DNA of 64,000 bases, from contig JACOUN010000097.1 of NCBI GenBank assembly GCA_016177805.1, forward strand, positions 1 through 64,000, given 5' to 3'. This DNA is from Rhodocyclales bacterium (lineage in GTDB: Bacteria > Pseudomonadota > Gammaproteobacteria > Burkholderiales > Rhodocyclaceae). Under the pieces are notes generated by a model. That model ran no database searches. It was not told the DNA's origin and was given only the letters and a program-made list of their open reading frames with translations. Shown piece by piece: positions 35,148 through 43,047 of this stretch. Position numbers and translations under genes: made by a program. Positions within the stretch are counted from its first letter, which is position 1. Each line of letters begins with the position of its first letter.

Positions 35148-36014
35148 TCAGAATTCGAGATGGGGGCGGCGCCACAGCCGCGCGCCTATCAGCCCGCCGG
35201 GTGCGAGCACCAGCGATGCGACGTAGATGATGCCGGCGGCGAGTACGATGGCCGGGCCGGCGGGCACATCGGCATGGAAGGAGGCGAGCAGTCCGGCAAG
35301 CCCGCTGAGTACTGCCGTGACGGCCGAGAGTGCCAGCATCAGGGATAGCCGCGAGGTCCACAGGCGCGCGGCGGCGGCGGGCAGCACCATGATGCCGACC
35401 GCCATCAAGGTGCCCAGCGCATGAAAGCCGCTGACCAGGTTGAGCACCACCAGTACCAGGAAGGCGTAGTGCGTGACCGGACTCAGCACGCTGACGCTGC
35501 GCAGGAACGCGGGGTCGAAGCATTCCAGCACCAGCGGCCGGTACAGCAGCGCGAGGGCGAACAGCGTCACGCTCGAAATCGCGGCGATGAGCAGCAGTGA
35601 CGCGTCGTCCAGCGCCAGAATGGAGCCGAACAGGACGTGCAGCAGATCGAGATTGCGCCCGCGCAGCGACACGATCAGCACGCCTGCCGCCAGCGATATC
35701 AGGTAGAACGCGGCCAGACTGGCGTCTTCCTTGAGGATGGACGAGCGCGCCACCGCGCCCGCGGCGAGCGCGACCAGCACCCCCGCGACGATGCCACCCA
35801 CGGTCATTGCGCCCAGCGACAGGCCGAAGGCGAGGTAGCCCAGCGCCGCGCCCGGCAGGATCGCGTGCGCCATCGCGTCGCCCATCAGGCTCATCCGGCG
35901 CAGCAGCAGGAACAGCCCGACCGGGGTGGCGCCCAGGGCCAGCGCGAGGCATCCCGCCAGCGCACGGCGCATGAACTCGAAATCGGCAAACGGGGCGAAC
36001 AGCCACTCGGCCAT
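35148..36014 (-). CDS. znuB: Zinc/manganese ABC transporter permease
   Basis: 288 residues from the ATG that overlaps the ATPase stop (TGATG). Eight to nine membrane helices and the ABC-3 family features LRRMSLMGDAMAHAILPGAALGYL and ALGTLMAVGIMVLPAAAARL are clear. It forms the inner membrane channel of the importer. Confidence 0.92.
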   Translation of the reverse strand: MAEWLFAPFADFEFMRRALAGCLALALGATPVGLFLLLRRMSLMGDAMAHAILPGAALGYLAFGLSLGAMTVGGIVAGVLVALAAGAVARSSILKEDASLAAFYLISLAAGVLIVSLRGRNLDLLHVLFGSILALDDASLLLIAAISSVTLFALALLYRPLVLECFDPAFLRSVSVLSPVTHYAFLVLVVLNLVSGFHALGTLMAVGIMVLPAAAARLWTSRLSLMLALSAVTAVLSGLAGLLASFHADVPAGPAIVLAAGIIYVASLVLAPGGLIGARLWRRPHLEF

Positions 36015-36784
36015 CAAGCGACCTCCGGTGCCGGGTGGCGATGACATACCGGCGCGTGGTCGTCGAAGGTTTCCGCGAGGCGACGGGCGCGCAGCAGCAA
36101 CGGTTCGGTGAGGATGCTGGCGGTCGGACCGAAGCCCAGTGATTCGCGCGCGAGCAGCAAACACTGCGGAAAATGCCGGTGCACGCGCTCAAGGTCGTGC
36201 AGCACCGCGAGTATGGTGCGGCCTTCGGCGTGCCATGTCAGCATCAGCGCGACCAGGTCTTCGGTGGTCCGCGCGTCGATGGCATTGAACGGTTCGTCCA
36301 GCAGCAGCAGCCGCGCATCCTGCAGCATCAGGCGCGCGAAGCGGGCGCGCTGCAGTTGCCCGCCGGACAAGGTGCCGATCGGGCGCTGTTCGAGTCCGGA
36401 CAAACCCACTGCAGCCAGCGTTGCGCGCACGCGCCGCGCCTGTCCTCGGTTGAGCCCGCCCAGGGGGCCGAGCTGATGCCACAACCCCATTGCCACCATG
36501 TCGAAGACGTTGACCGGGAAGCTGCGGTCGATCTCGCTCAGTTGCGGCAGATAGGCGATGCGCTCGCGCGGGGCGCCGAGCGCGTACGCGCCCTGCAGCG
36601 GTTTCAGCTCCCCGACCAGTGCCTTGAGCAGGGTCGATTTTCCGGCGCCGTTGGGGCCCACGATCGCGACGAGCGCGCCGTGATCGACTTCGCAACTGAG
36701 ATGGTGCACCGCCGGGTGCCGGTCGTAGCCGAGGGTGAGGTTGTCGCAGCGCAGTGCGGGCGCGGATAGGGAAGCGGCATTCAT
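36014..36784 (-). CDS. znuC: Zinc/manganese ABC transporter ATP-binding protein
   Basis: 256 residues from the ATG that overlaps the stop of a His-rich mini-gene (ATGA). Walker A GPNGAGKST, the signature LSGGQLQRARFARLM, Walker B LLLLDEPF and a switch His in VLHD are present. It energises the ZnuABC-like importer. Operon order is miniprotein-ATPase-permease-binding protein. Confidence 0.93.
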   Translation of the reverse strand: MNAASLSAPALRCDNLTLGYDRHPAVHHLSCEVDHGALVAIVGPNGAGKSTLLKALVGELKPLQGAYALGAPRERIAYLPQLSEIDRSFPVNVFDMVAMGLWHQLGPLGGLNRGQARRVRATLAAVGLSGLEQRPIGTLSGGQLQRARFARLMLQDARLLLLDEPFNAIDARTTEDLVALMLTWHAEGRTILAVLHDLERVHRHFPQCLLLARESLGFGPTASILTEPLLLRARRLAETFDDHAPVCHRHPAPEVA

Positions 36785-36960
36785 CCTCGGGCCCAGAACA
36801 CGAACAGCCACATCGTCACCGCCGCAGCCATGGCAATCGCAACTCGCACTCCGGCGCTGACGCCCATCGCGCAGACATGTGAACGCGGGGAATGGGCATG
36901 CGGGGCATGTGCGTCGGCTGAGTGCGGATGTGCCGGGACGGCTTCGGGAGCGTGGGTCAT
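36781..36960 (-). CDS. His-rich single-pass miniprotein coupled to the metal transporter
   Basis: 59 residues if started at the ATG at 36960; an ATG at 37002 in the same frame would add 14. The N-terminal half holds seven His spread through a Pro/Ala/Ser-rich run (AHPHSADAHAPHAHSPRSH) plus Cys, and the C-terminal half is one hydrophobic helix. Its TGA overlaps the ATPase start, which implies translational coupling. A His-rich soluble segment plus an anchor fits a zinc-binding accessory of the importer. No clear ribosome site is seen, so expression is uncertain. Confidence 0.5.
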   Translation of the reverse strand: MTHAPEAVPAHPHSADAHAPHAHSPRSHVCAMGVSAGVRVAIAMAAAVTMWLFVFWARG

Positions 36961-37033
36961 CTGGGGAGGGGCAGTGAGTGCGTTGCGGACAACGCGTACC
37001 ATGGCGTCAACGACGCAACATTGTAGCATTCAC

Positions 37034-37056
37034 ACAATGCAATAATGTTGCATTGT
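37034..37056. promoter_or_regulatory. Zur-box-like palindrome upstream of the metal ABC operon
   Basis: ACAATGCAA-TAATG-TTGCATTGT is a 23-bp inverted repeat with perfect 9-bp arms. Its length and TGnnAT...nnCA core resemble Zur boxes. A TACAAT -10-like hexamer lies on the minus strand at 37020-37025, so a bound repressor would cover the -35 region of the miniprotein-znuCBA operon. Zinc repression by Zur is inferred. The box is followed by the 3' end of the PilZ gene, which is read in the same direction. Confidence 0.7.
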
Positions 37057-37089
37057 TCTGCCGTGCAGGCGCCGCCCGCGCCCGCCGCT

Positions 37090-37455
37090 TCAGCCGGCGA
37101 ACAGCGACGACAGTTCGCGGTCGAGCAGCGTGGCATCCCCGAGATTGAGTTCCAGCAGTCTGCGCAGGTGGGTGATGCTGTCCAGGTCGATTTCGCGACA
37201 GGTGAATCCGATGTGCGCGTCCTCGACATGGGCAACTTCCCCTTCCATGCGCACCGCCGCCTTGCCCTCGCCCAGCGACAGTACCAGCGTGACCGAGTCA
37301 CCGATACCGGCGTCAGTTCCAGGAGATGTTTTCACGCATGCGCCCTTGAGCGACAAGTCGAGCACGTCGCAGGGGTTCCACTGGCCGCCGCTTAGCAAGC
37401 GTGCCCCCCCGGCGAAATGAATGCGAGAAAACAGCCTGCGTTGCTCTTCCGACAT
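37090..37455 (-). CDS. PilZ domain protein
   Basis: 121 residues from the ATG at 37455, with GGAG upstream; a GTG five codons earlier is possible. The PilZ domain shows an Arg-rich N-terminus (EEQRRLFSRIHF) and the DLSLKGACV motif, corresponding to the D/NxSxxG cyclic-di-GMP-binding element. The RxxxR element is present in form (RRLFSR). It would bind c-di-GMP in the cytoplasm. The exopolysaccharide operon begins about 250 bases away in the opposite direction, which makes a link to polysaccharide control plausible. Confidence 0.88.
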   Translation of the reverse strand: MSEEQRRLFSRIHFAGGARLLSGGQWNPCDVLDLSLKGACVKTSPGTDAGIGDSVTLVLSLGEGKAAVRMEGEVAHVEDAHIGFTCREIDLDSITHLRRLLELNLGDATLLDRELSSLFAG

Positions 37456-37517
37456 GGTGTATGTCTCCACGACGGGCGCCGACGCGCCAGACCCAACAAG
37501 GGGACGGTTTCATTGTG

Positions 37518-37547
37518 TTACGCTTTGTTCAAGGCAGCAACTATAAT
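37518..37547 (+). promoter_or_regulatory. Sigma70-type promoter of the exopolysaccharide operon
   Basis: TTACGC (37518-37523), an 18-base spacer and a consensus TATAAT (37542-37547) precede the operon. The predicted start leaves a leader of about 150 bases before the first gene at 37705, long enough for regulation at the RNA level, although I see no known riboswitch. Confidence 0.6.
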
Positions 37548-37704
37548 TGCGATTCATATCGAGTTGGCTGGATGTGTCGCATCACGAGTCGACGCGTATC
37601 TTCCGAGCACGTGATTGTTCATGTGAGCGAGGTGCGAGCGCCGGCCAAGTCTGCAGTGCGAAGATGTTTCGTTGCAGATGGATGATTGCCCCGGAGAGAA
37701 AAAC

Positions 37705-38742
37705 ATGAAGAAAGTGGTGGTTACGGGTGGCGCGGGATTTGCCGGGTCGCACATCGTCGACGAGCTGTGCCGCGCATGTCCGGACGCTCAAGTCGTGGTG
37801 TTCGACAAGATGACCTACGCGGGAGACGTGCGCAACATCGCCCATCACCTGTTCGCTGACCGGATACGTTTGATCGTTGGGGATGTGGCGGACCTTGGCG
37901 CCTGTCGCCGTGCGGTTGCCGATGCGTCGCTGGTGATCCATGCGGCGGCGGAAAGCCACGTCGATCACTCTTTCGGCAATTCGCTGGAATTCACGCGCAC
38001 CAACGTGCTCGGCACGCATGCGCTGGTGGAGGCCTGTCGGCAGGAGAGGGTGCCGCGCATCATTCACGTCAGCACCGACGAGGTGTATGGCGAGGTTCTG
38101 GACGGCGCCGTGGATGAGGAGGCGGTGCTGCGGCCGACGAATCCGTATTCGTCGTCCAAGGCCGCGGCGGAGATGATCCTGCGTGGCTACATCCAGTCCT
38201 ATCAGGCACCGATCCTGATCGTGCGCGCCAACAATCTCTATGGCGTGCGCCAGTTTCCGGAAAAGATCATACCGCGCTTCATCTGCCACATGCTGACCGG
38301 GCGCCGCCTGCCTTTGCACGGTGATGGCTTGAACCGTCGCCACTACCTGAGCACGAAGGATTTCGCCCGCGCGGTGCTGTTTCTCGCCCAGAAAGGAGAA
38401 GTGGGCGAGACCTACAACATCGGCACGCAGGAGGAGTACACCAACCTGCAGGTGGGCGAGATGATCGCTGGGCATTTCGGGCGGGGCGTCGCCGATGTGG
38501 CCGATTTCGTGTCCGACCGTCCTTTCAATGACGCCCGCTATTCCATCTCCTGGGACAAGCTCGCGGCCATGGGGTGGCGGCCCGGCAACCGCCTGCGTGA
38601 CGACATCGGACAACTCGTGGCCTGGTACTCGGAGCACCTGGGGCGCTACGCGGACCTGTTCGGCGTGGCGCGCGATCCAGCCGCCGATGCGCCGGAAGAC
38701 GGCGCGTTCGGGGTCAATGCGGGGTTGGGGCTGGCGACGTGA
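37705..38742 (+). CDS. dTDP-glucose 4,6-dehydratase-like NAD(P)-dependent dehydratase
   Basis: 345 residues from the ATG that begins MKKVVVTGGAGFAGSH. The Rossmann glycine motif GGAGFAGS is followed by FDKMTYAGDVRNI, the STDEVYGEV block with catalytic Asp-Glu, and the YSSSK Tyr-x3-Lys pair. These are hallmarks of RfbB-type dehydratases that turn dTDP-glucose (or another NDP-sugar) into the 4-keto-6-deoxy form. It is the first gene of the exopolysaccharide operon and should supply a deoxysugar precursor. Confidence 0.9.
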   Translation: MKKVVVTGGAGFAGSHIVDELCRACPDAQVVVFDKMTYAGDVRNIAHHLFADRIRLIVGDVADLGACRRAVADASLVIHAAAESHVDHSFGNSLEFTRTNVLGTHALVEACRQERVPRIIHVSTDEVYGEVLDGAVDEEAVLRPTNPYSSSKAAAEMILRGYIQSYQAPILIVRANNLYGVRQFPEKIIPRFICHMLTGRRLPLHGDGLNRRHYLSTKDFARAVLFLAQKGEVGETYNIGTQEEYTNLQVGEMIAGHFGRGVADVADFVSDRPFNDARYSISWDKLAAMGWRPGNRLRDDIGQLVAWYSEHLGRYADLFGVARDPAADAPEDGAFGVNAGLGLAT

Positions 38743-38827
38743 GGGTCGCGAGCTTGACCGTGGTGCGGAGGCTGGCCGGTGGCCCTGGCACTGCTTGGCG
38801 GTATGGTCGCGAGCAGGAAGGTCGCGT

Positions 38828-40321
38828 ATGGCGCAGATAGTCGGAGCCAGCCAATACACGGATCGCCGGAAGGGATGCAGCCGGCGCGCGAGCGCAACCT
38901 GCAACCTTGCCTGCGAGCGGGTAGCAGCGGGTTCCGACATGGCCGGTTTGGTGGCCGCCGAGCGCCTTGCGTTGCGCCTGACCCACGCGCTGTGCTGCGT
39001 ATTGGCGCTGCTGGTCGTGACTGCGGTGAGGCAGTTGCAGGAAGGGGCATGGGAGATCGACCTGCGGTTGTGGTTCGTATTTCTACCGCTCTTCTCCTTG
39101 CTCATGCCGGTGCGCGGCTATGCCGGTTTTGCCAATACCCGGCTGGTGGGAACGCTGCGCGCCATCAGCGCGCTGATCAATGCGTTGGTCACTGTGTCGG
39201 GCCTGCAGGCGTTGCTGTATCTGTCCGGGATGCCGGTCATGGAGCCGGTTTTCGTATTGCTGCTGATGCTGGTGCATAGTGCGTTCTGTCTTGCCGGCCG
39301 TACCCTGCTGGGCCGCGTGATGCGGCGACGGGTGCGCAGGATCCGTCTGATCATCGTCGGCGCGGGCGAACAGGGGATTGCGACCGCGCGGGACATCGCT
39401 GCCAACGAGCCGGATGTCGAAGTGATCGGATTTGTGGACGATCGTCAGACCCGCCTTGACCTCGACAGCCTCCCGGCGCCATTGCTTGGCAAGGCCGTTG
39501 ATCTGGCATGGCAGTCGCATTGTGCCGACGGCGTGGTGATCGCTCTGCCCGGTGGCGCGGGCGAGCGTATCCGGGCGCTGACCGCGATGCTGCGGGATGG
39601 CTTCAGCAGCGTCTACCTGGCCTCTGAGCTGCCGGTGCTGCAATCGTCGGTCACGAGCCGCTCGCATGTCGGACCGCACAACCTGCGCCTGCTCGGGATG
39701 AGCAGCCTGCCGCTGGAGGCGAGAATTGCCAAGCGCCTGTTCGATATGGTGTTTTCCACGCTGGCGCTGCTCGCGTTCCTGCCGGTGGGTTTGGTGATCG
39801 CGGTCTTGATCAAGCTCGAATCGCCCGGCCCGGTGCTGTTTACTCAACTGCGTCACGGCCTGGGGCGCCGGTTGTTCAAGGTGTACAAGTTTCGCAGCAT
39901 GGCGCACGCGCCGGATGCGACCGGTGACGGGATACGCCTGACCGAGCGTGGCGACAGCCGGGTGACACGCCTCGGTGCATTATTGCGCCGCACCAGCCTC
40001 GACGAATTCCCGCAGTTCTTCAACGTGCTGCTGGGGCAGATGTCGGTAGTAGGGCCACGCCCGCATCCGCCCGGAGTGAAGGCCGGCGACCGTATCTACG
40101 AAGAGGTCGTGGATGCCTTTGCCGAACGCTACAAGGTGTCCCCAGGGATCACCGGCTGGGCGCAGATCAACGGTTACCGGGGCAACACCTTCACCGAGGA
40201 GGATCTGACCGGGCGCTTTGCCTACGACATCGAATACATCCAGAACTGGTCGCTGGAACTGGATGTCTGGATCGTGCTGAAAACCGCGTTCGGCGGCTTC
40301 AAGGGTGAGAATGCGTTCTGA
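38828..40321 (+). CDS. Initiating sugar-phosphate transferase (WbaP/EpsL-like)
   Basis: 497 residues from the ATG at 38828, which has an AGGAAGG site 6 bases upstream. A later ATG at 38939 would remove 37 residues of poor-looking sequence and give a more usual length, so the start is open. About four N-terminal membrane helices are followed by a CoA-binding-like Rossmann domain (LIIVGAGEQGIATARDI) and a bacterial sugar transferase domain with KRLFDMVFS, KFRSM, TSLDEFPQFFNVL and GPRPH. It adds the first sugar phosphate to undecaprenyl phosphate. Confidence 0.9.
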   Translation: MAQIVGASQYTDRRKGCSRRASATCNLACERVAAGSDMAGLVAAERLALRLTHALCCVLALLVVTAVRQLQEGAWEIDLRLWFVFLPLFSLLMPVRGYAGFANTRLVGTLRAISALINALVTVSGLQALLYLSGMPVMEPVFVLLLMLVHSAFCLAGRTLLGRVMRRRVRRIRLIIVGAGEQGIATARDIAANEPDVEVIGFVDDRQTRLDLDSLPAPLLGKAVDLAWQSHCADGVVIALPGGAGERIRALTAMLRDGFSSVYLASELPVLQSSVTSRSHVGPHNLRLLGMSSLPLEARIAKRLFDMVFSTLALLAFLPVGLVIAVLIKLESPGPVLFTQLRHGLGRRLFKVYKFRSMAHAPDATGDGIRLTERGDSRVTRLGALLRRTSLDEFPQFFNVLLGQMSVVGPRPHPPGVKAGDRIYEEVVDAFAERYKVSPGITGWAQINGYRGNTFTEEDLTGRFAYDIEYIQNWSLELDVWIVLKTAFGGFKGENAF

Positions 40322-41258
40322 TCAGGCCGCCAGCCCTCGTGGTGCTCGCGCCAGCGTGGTGATCCCGACCCTGAACGCGGCACGGCATCTGCCCGATCTG
40401 GTGGCGGCGTTCGCCCGCCTGGCGGATCGTCCGGCGCGGGTGCTGTTCATCGATTCCGGCTCCAGCGACGGCACGGTCGAGCAGGTGCGTGCCGCAGGCC
40501 ATGTGTTGCATGCCATCGCGCGCGCCGATTTCGGTCATGGCCGCACCCGCAATCTGGCGGTGCGCCTGTGCCCGGACAGCGACTACATCGTCTATCTGAC
40601 CCAGGATGCCCGCCCGCAAGGCGACAACTGGCTGACCGAACTGCTGGCGCCGTTTGACGACGAGCGTGTCGCGCTGGTCTATGGCCGGCAGTTGCCGCGT
40701 CCCGGCGCGGGGCCGGCGGAGCGGTATGCGCGCGAGTTCAACTACCCCGCCCAGCCGGACCGGACGGTGCTCGCGGATGTGGGTGTGCGCGGCGTCAAGG
40801 CCGTCTATTGTTCCAATTCGTTTGCCGCCTACCGCCGCGCCGCGCTGGAGGCGGTCGGCGGGTTCCCGGAGTTGCTGCCGTTGGGCGAAGATATGTCGGT
40901 CGCCTTGCGCCTGTTGCAGCGCGGCCATGCGCGCGTGTATCAGCCGCTCGCGCTGGCGGTGCACAGCCATGACTACGGCGTGGTGGATGAGTTCAAGCGC
41001 TATTTCGATATCGGCACCCTGATGGCCATGGATGCCGGCCTGCAGCGCGCGAGTCTGGCGACCGCGGGCGAGGGCTGGCGCTATGCCCGTGGCGAATTCG
41101 CGCTGGCCTGGCGCGAGGGACGAATCCTGCTGCTGCCCCTGACGGGTTTGCGCATCGTGGCCAAGGCGGCCGGTTTCGCGCTGGGGCGGCGTTACCGGCT
41201 TCTGCCGCAGCGCTGGCGGCGGCGGTTGAGCATGCATCGTTACTTCTGGAGCGTTTGA
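40311..41258 (+). CDS. Family 2 glycosyltransferase (rhamnosyltransferase-like)
   Basis: 315 residues from the ATG at 40311, overlapping the previous gene by 11 bases. The GT2 fold begins with ASVVIPTLNAARHLPDL, then LFIDSGSSDGT, and the Asp pair region is YLTQDARPQ. A His/Arg-rich tail follows. It probably adds a sugar to the lipid-linked repeat unit at the inner membrane. Confidence 0.88.
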   Translation: MRSDQAASPRGARASVVIPTLNAARHLPDLVAAFARLADRPARVLFIDSGSSDGTVEQVRAAGHVLHAIARADFGHGRTRNLAVRLCPDSDYIVYLTQDARPQGDNWLTELLAPFDDERVALVYGRQLPRPGAGPAERYAREFNYPAQPDRTVLADVGVRGVKAVYCSNSFAAYRRAALEAVGGFPELLPLGEDMSVALRLLQRGHARVYQPLALAVHSHDYGVVDEFKRYFDIGTLMAMDAGLQRASLATAGEGWRYARGEFALAWREGRILLLPLTGLRIVAKAAGFALGRRYRLLPQRWRRRLSMHRYFWSV

Positions 41259-42088
41259 TGGGTGTCGCGGTGATCGGCGTTGGCAGTTTCATTGCCGCTG
41301 CGCTGCGCGCGCGGCCCGAGACGGCTGCGTGGCGGTTCGTCAGCCACACCGAGGCGCTCGCGGGTGACGCGTGGCTCGCGGGCCTGGACGTGGTGATCAA
41401 CTGCGCCTTCGATGCGCGCCTCAAGCGCGAACCGTATGACCCGGCCCATGACGTCGACCTGGTGCTTGCCGCGATGCTCGGGCAACGCGCCGCGGTGCGC
41501 TACGTGATGCTCAGTTCCCGCATGGCCTACGGTCCTGCGGGCCCGGACGGACGGCTCGACGAGAACCGCGAGCCGCGTCCGGTTCATCCCTATGGAATCG
41601 CCAAGCTGGAAACCGAACGTCGTCTCGCCGCGTTGCTGGGCGAGCGGCTGACGGTGCTGCGCCTGAGCAACGTGTTCGGTTACGAACTGATGGCCGGGCG
41701 GGCCAATTTCTTTGCTATGGCACTGCGCGGCCTGCACGAGCAGGGTCGCATCGTGTTCGACATGAGTCCTTTCGTCGAACGCGACTTCCTGCCGGTCGAG
41801 TCGCTCGCCGAGCAGTTGCCGCGAGTCGTGGGAAGGCTGCGGGCGGGGCTGTACAACCTCGGGGCGGGCACCGCCATCCCGACCGGGCGGATCGCGCAGT
41901 GGCTGATCGAAGGCTATGGCGAGGGCGAGTTGCTTGTGACCCGGATGCGCGAACACGACGGATTCTGGCTCGACATCAGCGCGGCCCAGGCGGCCTTCGG
42001 CATCGCCGGCGTCGACCCCGCCCAGGTGCGGGCGAACTGCGTGGCGCTAGGCCAGCGCTTGCGCGCCGAGGCGGAGGTCGGGCGATGA
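41258..42088 (+). CDS. NAD-dependent epimerase/dehydratase family protein
   Basis: 276 residues from the ATG overlapping the previous stop (TGATG). The N-terminus is VAVIGVGSFIAAAL, a Rossmann start with a modified glycine motif. SSRMAYGPAG and YGIAKLE carry the Ser/Tyr-x3-Lys elements of extended short-chain dehydrogenases. It is probably a sugar nucleotide-modifying enzyme for the polysaccharide; the reaction is unknown. Confidence 0.82.
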   Translation: MGVAVIGVGSFIAAALRARPETAAWRFVSHTEALAGDAWLAGLDVVINCAFDARLKREPYDPAHDVDLVLAAMLGQRAAVRYVMLSSRMAYGPAGPDGRLDENREPRPVHPYGIAKLETERRLAALLGERLTVLRLSNVFGYELMAGRANFFAMALRGLHEQGRIVFDMSPFVERDFLPVESLAEQLPRVVGRLRAGLYNLGAGTAIPTGRIAQWLIEGYGEGELLVTRMREHDGFWLDISAAQAAFGIAGVDPAQVRANCVALGQRLRAEAEVGR

Positions 42089-43047
42089 GCCGTCTCACCG
42101 TCTCCATCGTTAACTATCGCACCGCCGCGCTGACGATAGAGTGCATCGCTTCGATCAAGGCCCATCCGCCGGTGGGCGGGGAGGTGGACATCGTGGTGGT
42201 GGACAACGCGTCCGGCGATGGCAGCGCTGCGCGGATCGCTGCGGCACATCCTGATGTGCGCCTGATCCAGAGTGATGCGAATCTGGGCTTCGCGGGGGGC
42301 AACAATCTGGTCCTGCGCGATTGCCGGTCGGATTTCGTGCTGCTGCTCAATAGTGACGCCTGCGTCGAAGCCGGCACCCTGGATACGCTGTTGGCGGCGC
42401 TGCGCGACAACCCGCGCGTTGGTGCGGTGAGTGCGCGCATCGTCAATGCAGGGGATGGTCTCGACCAGGACTACCCGTGCCGTTTTCCGAGCTTGCCCGA
42501 AATGGTCAGGCGAGCGCTGCGTGGCGCGCAGTTCCCCGCTGCCGGGCGCACCGCGCCGGTGCCGCTGGAGCGTCTGCATGGCGCGTGCATGATGCTGCGG
42601 GGCGAACTGCTCGCCACGGTCGGCGTGCTCGACGACGGGTTTTTCATGTATGACGAGGACGTGGACTGGTGCGTACGGGCGGCGCGCCAGGGCTGGGCGC
42701 TGTGGCTGATTCCGTCCGCGCGCGTCGTGCATCATGGCGGCAAGTCGTCGCAGCGCGCCCCCAGCGGGCAGCGCAAGGGGCTGGAGTTGAGCGCGACGGC
42801 GCTACGCATGCGCTACGAGCTGCGCCGCAGCCGCTACCGGCTGTACCGCAAGCATCGGACCTGGTGGGAGCTGTGCATGCTCAAGGCCATGACCGACGCG
42901 GCGATGCTGCTCGCGTGCATACGGCCTTTCATGCTGTGGCTGGCCGTGCCGGGGCAGCGTGCGGCGGCCGGTGCGTTGCTGCGCGTGAATCTGCGCATCG
43001 TCGCGATGAATCCGTTTTCCGATCAGGATGCCGCGCGTGTCGCTTGA
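42085..43047 (+). CDS. Family 2 glycosyltransferase
   Basis: 320 residues from the ATG overlapping the previous stop (ATGA). The GT2 core has VSIVNYRTAALTIECIAS, VVVDNASGDGSAA, LGFAGGNNL, and LLLNSDACVE with the metal-binding Asp. FFMYDEDVDWCVRA is typical of WbbL-like rhamnosyltransferases. C-terminal hydrophobic parts may associate with the membrane. Confidence 0.9.
   Translation: MSRLTVSIVNYRTAALTIECIASIKAHPPVGGEVDIVVVDNASGDGSAARIAAAHPDVRLIQSDANLGFAGGNNLVLRDCRSDFVLLLNSDACVEAGTLDTLLAALRDNPRVGAVSARIVNAGDGLDQDYPCRFPSLPEMVRRALRGAQFPAAGRTAPVPLERLHGACMMLRGELLATVGVLDDGFFMYDEDVDWCVRAARQGWALWLIPSARVVHHGGKSSQRAPSGQRKGLELSATALRMRYELRRSRYRLYRKHRTWWELCMLKAMTDAAMLLACIRPFMLWLAVPGQRAAAGALLRVNLRIVAMNPFSDQDAARVA

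Noticed and set aside
36961-37029. Longer His-rich miniprotein starting at 37029
   Set aside because: That ATG lies within 5 bases of the Zur-like box and upstream of the likely transcription start.
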